Assembly (NCBI GenBank): GCA_937980205.1
Contig: CALJKW010000007.1
Location: 1-64,000 of the forward strand
Source of the DNA: an uncultured Myxococcales bacterium
GTDB lineage: Bacteria > Myxococcota > Myxococcia > Myxococcales > Myxococcaceae
DNA: 64,000 nt
Reading direction: 5' to 3'
Shown here: piece after piece, positions 50,958-59,475 of the stretch
How positions within the stretch are numbered: position 1 is the first letter of the stretch
How the letters are laid out: every line of letters begins with the position of its first letter
Translations under genes and position numbers: made by a program
The notes under the pieces: generated by a model
Seen by the model: the letters and a program-made list of their open reading frames with translations, nothing else
The model's database searches: none
Told to the model about the DNA's origin: nothing

Positions 50958-51000
50958 GCGGGCCTTTGGTAAAGCAGGCGCGGGAGTCGTCAAGGCGGCG

Positions 51001-51048
51001 AAAAAAAACGGGGCCCGCGCTCGTAGGGACGAAAGCGCCTGGGCCCCG
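51001..51048 (-). terminator. strong Rho-independent terminator upstream of hsp20
   Basis: Minus-strand stem with outer arms cggggccc (51009-51016) / gggccccg (51041-51048), inner gcgct (51017-51021) / agcgc (51034-51038) and cgt (51022-51024) / acg (51029-51031), followed by a T8 run (A8 at 51001-51008 on the plus strand). It is the best terminator in the window, yet no recognised gene ends at it. Confidence 0.88.
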
Positions 51049-51200
51049 CGCCGATCAGGATGATCGACAGAGTTCAATTCACGACAGGTGATGGATGCTG
51101 TTCAGGACTGGGTGACGTGTCTGGTCGATGGGACCTCCTTCGTTTCCGAATCCGTACTGCGTGGGAAAAATCCACGAAGGCCCTGCTCGTATTCCCGGAG
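51049..51200 (-). ncRNA. candidate small RNA ending at the 51001 terminator
   Basis: The spacer 50917-51257 between hsp20 and the HtrA gene has no coding signal. The part 51049-51200 is lower in GC than its surroundings and foldable: atcgac (51063-51068) / gtcgat (51124-51129), aga / tct, and cacg (51080-51083) / cgtg (51116-51119) form a long imperfect stem, with a second hairpin ccttcg / cgaagg near 51137-51180. With the strong minus-strand terminator right behind, a minus-strand RNA is likely. No known RNA family was recognised; a promoter was not located. Confidence 0.35.
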
Positions 51201-51228
51201 TTGACGGCGGGCCGCCGCTGTTTATCGG
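51201..51228 (+). promoter_or_regulatory. possible sigma-70-type promoter of the HtrA gene
   Basis: ttgacg (51201-51206) and tatcgg (51223-51228), spacer 16, about 30 bases upstream of the GTG start of the HtrA gene and just before its aaggag ribosome binding site. Sequence-only guess. Confidence 0.35.
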
Positions 51229-51257
51229 TGGGCCGGATACCGAAGGAGCTCACACCC

Positions 51258-52703
51258 GTGCACACCGCCGTTCGTCTGTTCACGTTCCTGGCTGTGGTCG
51301 CGCCGCTCGCCTGTGGAAATGCGACGCCCGCGATCGAGGCCGTTCAGAAGACCACCCCGGTGCCGGTCGCGCCCGCGGCCGCCGCACCTGCGTCGCAGCC
51401 GCTGACCAGCCTCGCGGACCTCGTGGACTCGGTGAAGGCGTCGGTGGTGAACGTCGAGGTGGTGTCCCGGGTGAAGGCGCCGGTCTTCGGCGGAGGGGAC
51501 GTGTTCGAGCGGTTCTTCGGTCCCGGGTTCCGCGGCGGGCCGATGATGCCCGGTCCGCGCATGCAGCCGCGCGAGCAGCTGAAGCAGGGCCAGGGCTCGG
51601 GGTTCATCATCCGCGCCGACGGCCTGGTGCTGACGAACAACCACGTGATCGAGGGCGCCGACACGATTCGTCTGAAGCTCGACGATGGGCGCTCGTTCAC
51701 GGCGAAGATCCTCGGGCGGGATCCGCTGACCGACGTCGCGCTGTTGAAGATCGAGTCGGACGTGAAGGGGCTGCCGGTGGCGGTGCTGGGCGACTCGGAC
51801 GCGCAGCGGGTGGGCGACCCGGTCGTGGCGATCGGCAACCCGTTCGGGCTGGCGTCGTCGGTGAGCGCGGGCATCGTGTCGGCGAAGGCGCGCCGCATCG
51901 GAGCGGGGCCGTACGACGACTTCCTGCAGACGGACGCGGCCATCAACCCGGGCAACTCGGGCGGCCCGCTGTTCAACGCGCGCGGCGAGGTCATCGGCAT
52001 GAACACCGCCATCATCGGTGGAGGGACGGGCATCGGCTTCGCGGTGCCGTCGAACCTCATCAAGGCGCTGCTGCCTCAGCTCGAGAAGTCGGGCGCCGTG
52101 ACGCGCGGCTGGCTCGGCGTGGCGATTCAGGGCCTGACGCCCGAGCTCGCGAAGGGGCTGCAGGTCCCCGTCGAGAAGGGGGCGCTGGTGAGCTCGGTGA
52201 ACGACGGCTCGCCGGCGGCGAAAGCGGGGCTGCGCGCAGATGACGTGATCGTGGCGGTCGACGGCGAGGACGTCGGCTCGCACGAGGATCTCACGCGCAA
52301 GATCGCGCTGAAGTCGCCGGGCTCGGTGACTCAGCTGACCGTGTACCGCGACGCCCGGAAGGTGACGCTGCCGGTGACGTTGGGGACGCGACCGGACCTC
52401 GAGGGCCGGGGTGTGGAGCCCAGCGCACCGCAGCGAGAGAGTCGCCACGAGCGGTGGGGCATGACGGTGCAGGACGCTCCGAACGGCGAGGGGGCGATGG
52501 TGATCGCGGTAAACCCCGGCTCGCCAGCGGAGCGCGCGGGGCTTCAGGCCGGCATGGTGATCGTCGAGGCCGGCGGCAAGGCGGTGGGCGGGGCGAACGA
52601 TCTCGAGCGCCAGCTCGCCGACGCGAAGTCGGGCAACGTGGTGCTGCTGCGGGTGCAGGTGGAAGGCGGCGGGCGGATGCTCCGCGCGCTGACGGTGCCC
52701 TGA
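51258..52703 (+). CDS. HtrA/DegP-type serine protease, lipoprotein
   Basis: 481 residues from a GTG at 51258, chosen because aaggag sits 9 bases upstream; an ATG at 51060 lies in the spacer and was rejected. The start (VHTAVRLFTFLAVVAPLACGN) has a lipobox. Trypsin-like domain: catalytic His in TNNHVIEG, Asp in DPLTDVALL, Ser in NPGNSGGPLF. Two PDZ domains follow (about 300-375 and 400-480). It degrades misfolded envelope proteins. Divergent from hsp20. Confidence 0.95.
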   Translation: MHTAVRLFTFLAVVAPLACGNATPAIEAVQKTTPVPVAPAAAAPASQPLTSLADLVDSVKASVVNVEVVSRVKAPVFGGGDVFERFFGPGFRGGPMMPGPRMQPREQLKQGQGSGFIIRADGLVLTNNHVIEGADTIRLKLDDGRSFTAKILGRDPLTDVALLKIESDVKGLPVAVLGDSDAQRVGDPVVAIGNPFGLASSVSAGIVSAKARRIGAGPYDDFLQTDAAINPGNSGGPLFNARGEVIGMNTAIIGGGTGIGFAVPSNLIKALLPQLEKSGAVTRGWLGVAIQGLTPELAKGLQVPVEKGALVSSVNDGSPAAKAGLRADDVIVAVDGEDVGSHEDLTRKIALKSPGSVTQLTVYRDARKVTLPVTLGTRPDLEGRGVEPSAPQRESRHERWGMTVQDAPNGEGAMVIAVNPGSPAERAGLQAGMVIVEAGGKAVGGANDLERQLADAKSGNVVLLRVQVEGGGRMLRALTVP

Positions 52704-52764
52704 TCCCCGCTCCCGCAGTGCCCCGCTGACCCCACAAATCCCCTGCCCGAAGCCCCCCAGCGCC

Positions 52765-52786
52765 GGCCCCGGCCCCGGCCCGGACC
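52765..52786 (-). repeat. second GGGGCC-tract repeat
   Basis: Same 22 bases as 3905-3926. C-tracts at 52767-52770, 52773-52776 and 52779-52781, preceded by a C6 run at 52753. It lies about 20 bases behind the stop of the GNAT gene (52805, minus sense) and after the HtrA stop in the 52704-52804 spacer. Confidence 0.75.
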
Positions 52787-52804
52787 AGCAGCGAGGGCCA
52801 CCGG

Positions 52805-53275
52805 CTAATCGAGCGTCATCTCCACCATGGTCTTCCGGAAGCCCAGCGCCTCGAACAACGCCTGGGCCTCCCTGTTCGGCCACGCCGAGCTCAGCACGAT
52901 CCGCTCGCCGCCCTCCTCACGAAGCGCGGCAATGCCCGCCTTCATGAGCGCCGTCGCAACGCCGCGCCGCCGAAACCGCCCATCCACGAAGATGTCGTGA
53001 ATGGCGCCGTGCCGATCCAGCAGCCGATTCCAATCGCGAGACTCGACGCTGCCGTAGAGGTACCCGGCGATCTCCTCATCCACCAACGCCACGATCAGCA
53101 CCGTCCCCTTCGCAGCGAGCTGCTTCTCGAACCACCACCGGTACCCCTCCTCCGGATCATCCGGCACGAAGAACCGCCGCTCGTCGAAGCCGTGGTGCTG
53201 GCGCACGAGCTGGCCGGCGAGCTTCGACACGGCCGAAAGGTCGCTCTTCTTCATCGCGCGGGTAGTCGTGGTCAT
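52805..53275 (-). CDS. GNAT family N-acetyltransferase
   Basis: 156 residues; an internal ATG at 53254 (MKKSDLSAV) is also possible. The acetyl-CoA loop is IFVDGRFRRRGVATALMKAG (RRRGVAT) and the C-end RIVLSSAWPNREAQALFEAL, with GFRKTMVEM. Substrate unknown. Its start region overlaps that of the divergent methyltransferase. Confidence 0.85.
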   Translation of the reverse strand: MTTTTRAMKKSDLSAVSKLAGQLVRQHHGFDERRFFVPDDPEEGYRWWFEKQLAAKGTVLIVALVDEEIAGYLYGSVESRDWNRLLDRHGAIHDIFVDGRFRRRGVATALMKAGIAALREEGGERIVLSSAWPNREAQALFEALGFRKTMVEMTLD

Positions 53276-53300
53276 CGTTTTGAATCTACTGTCGCGCGCC

Positions 53301-53996
53301 GTGAAGTGCTTTCAAGGCGACGCGACGAACCCGCTGCCGCTCACCGAGCGGGCGCAGCTGCTGCTCACCGACCCGCCCTACTGCCTGCTGACGCGCCGCC
53401 GCAGAAAAGGCGACCTGCGCGACCCGAAGGGCGTGAAGAACGAAGGCCCCAACATCCGCCGCTTCGAGGACGTCCGCGAGTACCGCGCCTTCACCGAGGC
53501 CTGGCTCGGCAACGTCACGCGCCACGTCGACGGGCCGCTCGTCATCTGGACCAACCTGCTCGGCAAGGAGCCCATCCGCACCGCCGCCGCGAAGCTCGGC
53601 TGGAGCCACCAGCGCGGCGAGTACGTCTGGGGCAAGAAGACGAAGGAGGGCAGCTCCGGAGAAGACCTCCTCCGCGTCGTCGAGGTCGCGCTCATCTTCA
53701 CGCGTGAGGCGCCGGAAAACCCGAAGCCCGAGGACCCCGCCCTGCCCTTCAGCGTCGTCGCCGGCTACGACGACGACGGCGAGGCCGCGCGCTGGGGGAA
53801 CCACCCCAACCACAAGCCCTTCGGCGTCATCGAGCCGCTCGTCCGCACCTGGAGCCGCCCCGGAGATCTGATCGTCGACGTCTTCGCCGGCTCCGGCTCC
53901 ATTCCGGCCGCCGCACTCAAGCTCGGCCGCCGCGCCTGGTGCTGCGAGCTGGACCCGACCTGGGCCGATCGCGTTACACAGCGGCTCTCGACATGA
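53301..53996 (+). CDS. solitary DNA methyltransferase (N4/N6 type)
   Basis: 231 residues from a GTG at 53301 (MKCFQGDATNPLPL); an ATG at 53268 adds 11 and overlaps the divergent GNAT start. Catalytic DPPY motif in LLLTDPPYCLL near the start and AdoMet motif DVFAGSGSIPAAALKLGRRA, followed by CCELDPTW, at the end: the beta-class order. Methylates A or C in DNA. No restriction gene nearby, so a regulatory or phase-type role is possible. Coupled to the HAD gene (ATGA). Confidence 0.85.
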   Translation: MKCFQGDATNPLPLTERAQLLLTDPPYCLLTRRRRKGDLRDPKGVKNEGPNIRRFEDVREYRAFTEAWLGNVTRHVDGPLVIWTNLLGKEPIRTAAAKLGWSHQRGEYVWGKKTKEGSSGEDLLRVVEVALIFTREAPENPKPEDPALPFSVVAGYDDDGEAARWGNHPNHKPFGVIEPLVRTWSRPGDLIVDVFAGSGSIPAAALKLGRRAWCCELDPTWADRVTQRLST

Positions 53997-54688
53997 CGAT
54001 CGTCCTCTTCGACATCGACGGCACCCTCATCACCACCGGCGGAGTCGGCCGGCGCGCCATCGAGCTCGCCTTCGAAGATCTCTACGGCGATCGCACCGCC
54101 TGCTCGCACTTCAGCTTCGACGGCATGACCGACCGGGCCATCATGCGCGAGGGCCTCACCCGCCTCGGCCGCGAGGTCACCGGCGAAGAGGTCGACCGGC
54201 TCATCACCGCCTACGTCCGCCACCTCGAGGACGCCATCGCCGCGGCCCCGGCCGACAGCTACCGCGTGCACGACGGCATGCACGACGCGATCGCCGCCTG
54301 CGAGAAGGCCGGCTTCGCCGTCGGGCTCGGCACCGGCAACATCAAGGAGGGCGCCCGCCTCAAGCTCGCGCGCGTGAACCTCTACGATCGCTTCGCGTTC
54401 GGCGGCTTCGGCGACGATCACGAGCAGCGCGATCTCCTCCTCGCGGCCGGAGTGAAGCGCGGCGCCGCCCGGCTGGGCGTGGAGCCCGGCGCGGTGCCGG
54501 TCGTCGTCATCGGCGACTCCCCGCGCGACGTCGCCGCCGCCAAGGCCATCGGAGCCGCCTGCATCGGCGTCGGCACCGGCAGCTCGAGCGCGCAGAAACT
54601 GCTCGAGCTCGGCGCGACGGCGGCGTTCGACTCCCTCGCAGCTCCCGGAGCGCTGGAGGCCCTGCTCGATGTTTCCCACCGTCGCTGA
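53993..54688 (+). CDS. HAD-family hydrolase
   Basis: 231 residues. DxD motif in IVLFDIDGTLITTGG, a long helical cap, Thr in GLGTGNIKEG, Lys in DHEQRDLLLAAGVKRG (approximately) and the acidic motif IGDSPRDVAAA. A phosphatase of the PGP-like subfamily; substrate unknown. Coupled to the DNA methyltransferase, and its end overlaps the amidase start by 20 bases. Confidence 0.9.
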   Translation: MTIVLFDIDGTLITTGGVGRRAIELAFEDLYGDRTACSHFSFDGMTDRAIMREGLTRLGREVTGEEVDRLITAYVRHLEDAIAAAPADSYRVHDGMHDAIAACEKAGFAVGLGTGNIKEGARLKLARVNLYDRFAFGGFGDDHEQRDLLLAAGVKRGAARLGVEPGAVPVVVIGDSPRDVAAAKAIGAACIGVGTGSSSAQKLLELGATAAFDSLAAPGALEALLDVSHRR

Positions 54689-55967
54689 CTGCATCGATCG
54701 CATCCGCGCGCGCGACGCCACCATCCGCGCGTTCGCCGCGACCCGCCTCGACGACGCCGCGGCCGAGGCGCGCCACCTCGCCGCGCAGCCGCCGAAGTCG
54801 AAGCTCCACGGCGTGCCGTTCTCGGTGAAGGACGAGTGGGAGACGCTCTGCCTCCCCACCAGCGGCGGCTCGTGGCGCCACCGCGAGCGCCGCTCGACCG
54901 AAGACGCCACCGTCGTCCGCGTGCTGCGCGACGCCGGCGCGGTGCTACTCGGCAAGACGAACATGAGCGATCTCGGCGTCGCTCCCGAGACCACGAACCA
55001 CGTCGTCGGCGCGACGCGCAACCCGAGCAACCTCGAGCGCACCGCCGGCGGCAGCTCGGGGGGCTCTGCCGCCGCCGTCGCCGACGGCATGAGCGGCTTC
55101 GACTGGGGCGCCGACATCGGCGGCTCGATCCGCTACCCCGCCGCGCTGTGCGGCGTGTACGGCATGCGCCTGTCCAGCGAGGCCTGGCCGAGCTCGCACT
55201 CGTTCCCGTGCCCTCCGCCGACGATGTCGTGGCTGCTGGCGCACGGCCCGCTCGCGCGGACGCTCCCGCAGCTGCGCGCGGTGCTCGAGACGCTCGCGCC
55301 GGCGATGCAGCGGGAGACCGGGCGCAACGCGTGGAAGCCGACCTCGATCGCGCTGCACGGTCCGCCCGGCCGCACGCTCTGGGGAGACTTCGCCGGCGAG
55401 GTCGGCCCGCGCCTGTCCGCCGTCGTGGGTCCCGTGCGCGGCGATCACGCCCTCCCCACCACGCGCGCGATGCAGTGGACCTACAACGCCGTCTGGGCGA
55501 GCCACTTCTTCGATCTGCTCGCGTGCGACCCGACCATCGGCCTCGCCGACGGAATCATCGCGTCCGTGCTCGCGGTCGTGTCCGGCGGCCGCCTCGACAA
55601 GCGCGTGCACCCGACGACCGCGGCGCTGCTGCTGCAGATCGCCCTCGGCGGAGTGCTCGTCTTCCGCGACAAGCAGCGCGCGCTCGCCGACGCCCACGCG
55701 GTGAAGGCCTCGTTCGAGAGGGTCTGGTCCGAAGGGACGCTCGTCGCGATGCCGGTCACCTGCTACCCCGCGCCGCGCATCGGCCACACCGTGAAGAACA
55801 TGCGCGTCATCGAGTGCACCGTGCCGGGCAACCTCGCCGACGCGGCCGCCATCGCGATCCCCTTCGGGAAGTTCGCCGACGGGTTGCCGCGCGCCCTGCA
55901 GCTGATGGGGCCGCCGGGCTCTGAGCTCCAGCTCATCGAGCTCGCAGAGCGCTTCGAAGCCCCCTGA
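54669..55967 (+). CDS. amidase signature family enzyme
   Basis: 432 residues. The Lys of the Ser-cisSer-Lys triad is in GVPFSVKDEWET; Ser residues are in TAGGSSGGSAAAVA and GADIGGSIRYPA. Family length fits. Soluble; hydrolyses an amide or ester of unknown nature. The C-terminal segment has GTLVAMPVTCYPAPRI and PGNLADAAAIAIPFG. In a coupled run with the HAD and methyltransferase genes. Confidence 0.92.
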   Translation: MFPTVADCIDRIRARDATIRAFAATRLDDAAAEARHLAAQPPKSKLHGVPFSVKDEWETLCLPTSGGSWRHRERRSTEDATVVRVLRDAGAVLLGKTNMSDLGVAPETTNHVVGATRNPSNLERTAGGSSGGSAAAVADGMSGFDWGADIGGSIRYPAALCGVYGMRLSSEAWPSSHSFPCPPPTMSWLLAHGPLARTLPQLRAVLETLAPAMQRETGRNAWKPTSIALHGPPGRTLWGDFAGEVGPRLSAVVGPVRGDHALPTTRAMQWTYNAVWASHFFDLLACDPTIGLADGIIASVLAVVSGGRLDKRVHPTTAALLLQIALGGVLVFRDKQRALADAHAVKASFERVWSEGTLVAMPVTCYPAPRIGHTVKNMRVIECTVPGNLADAAAIAIPFGKFADGLPRALQLMGPPGSELQLIELAERFEAP

Positions 55968-55970
55968 CGT

Positions 55971-56465
55971 TCACAGCTCCAGCCAGTACGCCTCGAGGAA
56001 GACCTCCGGCAACAGATCGAGATCTCCCTCCGGCGCGCGCCGATACCCGCGCGCGAGGTACAGCTTCGCGACGCCGACCGCCTCGCGCCGCACGTGCAGG
56101 CACACCGCCGAAGCCTTCTTCGCGCGCGCGTAGTTCTCCGCCGTATCGCAGAGCCGATCGGCCAGCCCGCTGCCGCGCCGCGAGTCGTCGACGGCCAGGT
56201 GCCGCAGGTCGAACGCATTCGGCAGCCAGGCCTCCGAGCCTTCAGCCCCCGGCGGCCAGAGCGCGATGGTGCCGGTGATGCGACCGCCCTCGTCCTCCAC
56301 CCACACCTTCGCGACCGACCGCTTGTTCGCGACGGCGCGAAGATCCGCGCGCCGCTGCTCGCCGACGACGACGTCGGGCAGCTTGCGCGCATACGTGTCG
56401 ACGAACGCGCGAACCAACAGCTCGCCGATCGCGGCGTCGTCGGCCTGCACGGCCTCGCGGATCAC
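55971..56465 (-). CDS. GNAT family N-acetyltransferase
   Basis: 164 residues from a GTG at 56465 that overlaps the stop of the Cys-rich lipoprotein gene (GTGA); upstream codons to 56606 are the lipoprotein read out of frame. The acetyl-CoA site is LRHLAVDDSRRGSGLADRLC (RRGSG) and the C-end is VAKLYLARGYRRAPEGDLDL. Substrate unknown. Confidence 0.82.
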   Translation of the reverse strand: MIREAVQADDAAIGELLVRAFVDTYARKLPDVVVGEQRRADLRAVANKRSVAKVWVEDEGGRITGTIALWPPGAEGSEAWLPNAFDLRHLAVDDSRRGSGLADRLCDTAENYARAKKASAVCLHVRREAVGVAKLYLARGYRRAPEGDLDLLPEVFLEAYWLEL

Positions 56466-56845
56466 AGGCAGCGCATCATGCCGTCGACGAGGTAGCAGTG
56501 CGCGTCGTCGGGGATGGGCTCGGGAGGCTTCGCGGAAGCAGGCATGGGCTGCGGATAGCACGCTCCGGGCGTCTCGCAGCGGTGCGTCGAGGGGCACACC
56601 TCGCACGCGCGGCCGTCATAGCCGCAGGCCTCGTCCATGTTTCCGCCGAGACACACGTCACCGGCGCAGCAGCCGGTGCAGTTCATCGGAGAGCACGGAC
56701 CGCCGACCCTCGCTCTTCCAGGCGTCGTGCCGTCCGCCGCGAGTTGCATCGCCGGCTCCACGCAGCCGCCGAGCATCAACACCATCGCGACGGCCGCTGC
56801 GGCCACCTTCCTGCTATGCGCCCAACTGGTGACACCGCTTCCCAT
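56462..56845 (-). CDS. Cys-rich lipoprotein
   Basis: 127 residues from the ATG at 56845 (MGSGVTSWAHSRKVAA); lipobox in VLMLGGCVEP. The mature part has ten or so Cys in short spacings (GPCSPMNCTGCCAGDVCLGG, CGYDGRACEVCP, CETPGACYP) typical of disulfide-stabilised surface lipoproteins of Myxococcota. Function unknown. Its first 17 bases overlap the hrpB start, antisense. Confidence 0.75.
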   Translation of the reverse strand: MGSGVTSWAHSRKVAAAAVAMVLMLGGCVEPAMQLAADGTTPGRARVGGPCSPMNCTGCCAGDVCLGGNMDEACGYDGRACEVCPSTHRCETPGACYPQPMPASAKPPEPIPDDAHCYLVDGMMRCL

Positions 56846-59357
56846 CGACACCCTCCTCCCCTCACTTCTGCAAGAGCTGCGCACAGCGCCGGCGGTGGTG
56901 CTGGAGGCGCCTCCGGGAGCAGGGAAAACCACCCGCGTTCCCCCTGCGTTGTTGGACGCCGGGCTCGCCGGCCAGGGCGAGATCGTCGTGCTCCAGCCGC
57001 GGCGGCTCGCCACACGTGTGGCGGCGATGCGGGTGGCCGAGGAACGCGGCGAGCGGGTGGGAGAGACCGTCGGTTACCAGATCCGGTTCGAGGACGTCAG
57101 CGGGCCGAAGACGCGGATCCGCTTCCTCACCGAAGGGCTGCTCACGCGCCGCCTCGTCTCCGATCCGACACTGCGCGGAGTCGGTGCCGTGCTGCTCGAC
57201 GAGTTTCACGAGCGCCACATCGCGAGCGATCTCGCCCTCGCGCTGCTCAAGCGCATGCAGGCGACGACGCGGCCCGACCTCAAGCTGCTCGTCATGTCCG
57301 CGACGCTCGACGCCGAGCCGATCGCGCGCTGGCTCGGTGACGTACCGCGGCTGCGCAGCGAGGGCCGGCGCTTCGAGCTCACCATCGAGCACCTCCCGCA
57401 GGACGACGATCGCCACCTCGATCAGCAGGTCCTCGGTGCGCTCAAGCGGCTCTTGCAGGCGCAGCTCGACGGCGACGTGCTCGTCTTCCTGCCCGGCGCC
57501 GGAGAGATCCGCCGCGCCGCCGAGACCTGCGCCGATCTCGCCGCCCGCCACGACCTCGAGCTGCACCAGCTCTACGGAGAGCTCTCGAGCGCCGAGCAGG
57601 ACCGCGCCATTCGCCCCGGACGAAAGCGCAAGGTCATCTTCTCCACGAACGTCGCCGAGACGTCCGTCACCATCGAAGGAGTCGCCGCGGTCATCGACTC
57701 GGGCCTCGCGCGCGTCGCCGCCCACTCGCCGTGGTCGGGCCTGCCGACGCTCAAGCTCGCCAAGATCAGCAAAGCGTCCGCGACGCAGCGCGCCGGTCGC
57801 GCCGGCCGCACGCGCGCCGGCACCGTGCTGCGCCTCTACACGAAGGCCGACTTCGAGCAGCGCCCCGCCAACGACGCCCCCGAGATTCGCCGCGTCGATC
57901 TCGCCGAGGCCGCGCTCGCGTTGCACGGCAGCGGCGTCACCTCGCTGCGCGACTTCCCCTTCTTCGAGGCCCCGCCCGCCTCTGCCCTCGACGCCGCCGA
58001 TGAGCTGCTCAAGCTGCTCGGCGCCGTCGACCGCAAGACCGGCGCGCTCACCGGCGAGGGCCGCCGCCTGATGCGCTTCCCCGTTCACCCCCGGCAGGGG
58101 CGCCTGATCATCGAGGCCGAGAAGCGCGGAGTCGCGAGCGACGGCGCCGCCATCGCTGCCCTGCTCGGAGAGCGCGAGATCCGCCAGGAGGTCCGCTCGC
58201 GGGGTCGCGCGCGCGCCGAGGCGCTCTCGGGGCCCTCCGATCTGCTCGAGCTGCTCGAGCGCTTTCGCGAGGGCCAGCAGAGCGGAGCACGCAGCGCCGG
58301 CCTCGACCCGGCGGCGTTCCACTCCGTCGAGCGCGTCCACAAGCAGCTCGTTCGCCTGCTCGACACGAAGCGCGATCCGCCGAGCGACTTCGAAGAGGCG
58401 CTGATGCTGTGCGTGCTCGCCGGGTGGCCCGACCGGCTCGCGAAGCGCCGACGGCCGAAGTCGCCGGAGCTCGTGCTCGCGGGCGGCGGCTCCGCCACGC
58501 TCGACGAGACCAGCGTCGTCCACGAGGCAGAGCTCATGGTCGCCGTCGACGCCGAAGAGCGCCGCGGCGGCGTCTATGTGCGCCTCGCCTCGAAGGTCGA
58601 GCCCGAGTGGATCCTCGAGGCCGCGCCCGACGCCCTCACCGAGCTCGACGAGCTGCAGTGGAACGCGACGGCCGGCCGCGTCGAGCGCGTCACCCGCCTC
58701 GCCGTCGGCAGCGTCGTGCTCGAGGAGACCCGCAAGCCCGCCGAGCCCTCGGAGGCATCGGCGAAGGTGCTGGCCGCCGCCGCGCTCGCCGCCGGCCCCG
58801 AGCGGTTCGCAGACCCCGAGGCGCTCGCCGGTCTCAAGACGCGCATCGAGCAGCTGCGCACTGCCTACCCCGAAGCCGGCTTCCCGCCGATGGACGACGC
58901 GTTCGTGCGCCGCGTGCTCGAGGCGCTGTGCGTCGGCCTGCGCACGTTCGACGAGATCCGCGAAGCCGGGCTCTTGCAGGCGATGCAGGCGCAGCTCACT
59001 CCCGAGCAGGCGAAGCTGCTCGCGCGCGAGGTGCCCGACCGCATCACCCTCGCCGGCGGCCGCAGCGTCCGCGTCAACTACGAGCCCGGCAAGCCGCCGT
59101 GGATCGAGTCCCGCCTGCAGGACTTCTTCGGCTCGACGAAGGGCCCGACGGTCTGCGGCGGCCGCGTGCCCGTCGTGCTGCACCTGCTCGCCCCGAACCA
59201 GCGCGCGGTGCAGGTGAGCACCGACCTCGCCGGCTTCTGGCAGCGCCACTACCCCGCCATCCGCAAGGAGCTGATGCGGCAGTACCCGAAGCACGCCTGG
59301 CCGGAGGATCCGCTGACCGCGAAGCCTCCGCCGCCGAAGCCCCCGCGCCCGCGTTGA
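56829..59357 (+). CDS. hrpB: ATP-dependent helicase HrpB
   Basis: 842 residues from a GTG at 56829; the frame is open to 56637 but that part is antisense to the lipoprotein gene. DEAH-box motifs: Walker A APPGAGKTTRVP, DEFHER, SAT, QRAGRAGRT. The length fits HrpB of proteobacteria (809-850) and the C-terminal HrpB domain is present (DRITLAGGRSVRVNYEPGKPPWIESRLQD in part). Role unclear in vivo; proposed RNA helicase. Confidence 0.93.
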   Translation: MTPLPIDTLLPSLLQELRTAPAVVLEAPPGAGKTTRVPPALLDAGLAGQGEIVVLQPRRLATRVAAMRVAEERGERVGETVGYQIRFEDVSGPKTRIRFLTEGLLTRRLVSDPTLRGVGAVLLDEFHERHIASDLALALLKRMQATTRPDLKLLVMSATLDAEPIARWLGDVPRLRSEGRRFELTIEHLPQDDDRHLDQQVLGALKRLLQAQLDGDVLVFLPGAGEIRRAAETCADLAARHDLELHQLYGELSSAEQDRAIRPGRKRKVIFSTNVAETSVTIEGVAAVIDSGLARVAAHSPWSGLPTLKLAKISKASATQRAGRAGRTRAGTVLRLYTKADFEQRPANDAPEIRRVDLAEAALALHGSGVTSLRDFPFFEAPPASALDAADELLKLLGAVDRKTGALTGEGRRLMRFPVHPRQGRLIIEAEKRGVASDGAAIAALLGEREIRQEVRSRGRARAEALSGPSDLLELLERFREGQQSGARSAGLDPAAFHSVERVHKQLVRLLDTKRDPPSDFEEALMLCVLAGWPDRLAKRRRPKSPELVLAGGGSATLDETSVVHEAELMVAVDAEERRGGVYVRLASKVEPEWILEAAPDALTELDELQWNATAGRVERVTRLAVGSVVLEETRKPAEPSEASAKVLAAAALAAGPERFADPEALAGLKTRIEQLRTAYPEAGFPPMDDAFVRRVLEALCVGLRTFDEIREAGLLQAMQAQLTPEQAKLLAREVPDRITLAGGRSVRVNYEPGKPPWIESRLQDFFGSTKGPTVCGGRVPVVLHLLAPNQRAVQVSTDLAGFWQRHYPAIRKELMRQYPKHAWPEDPLTAKPPPPKPPRPR

Positions 59358-59475
59358 GCCGGGACGCTGGAGACTCCAGTCCCCAGCGCTGCCATCGGTT
59401 GGGGGAGCCGCCACCCCACCCCTCCCTCGAGCTCCGCGCACTTCCCCGCGCGCGCCGCTTGCTCATCAGCGGCGC

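Noticed and set aside
51060..51257. ATG at 51060 as start of the HtrA protease
   Set aside because: It would add 66 residues without signal or domain; the GTG at 51258 has a good ribosome binding site and lipoprotein signal.
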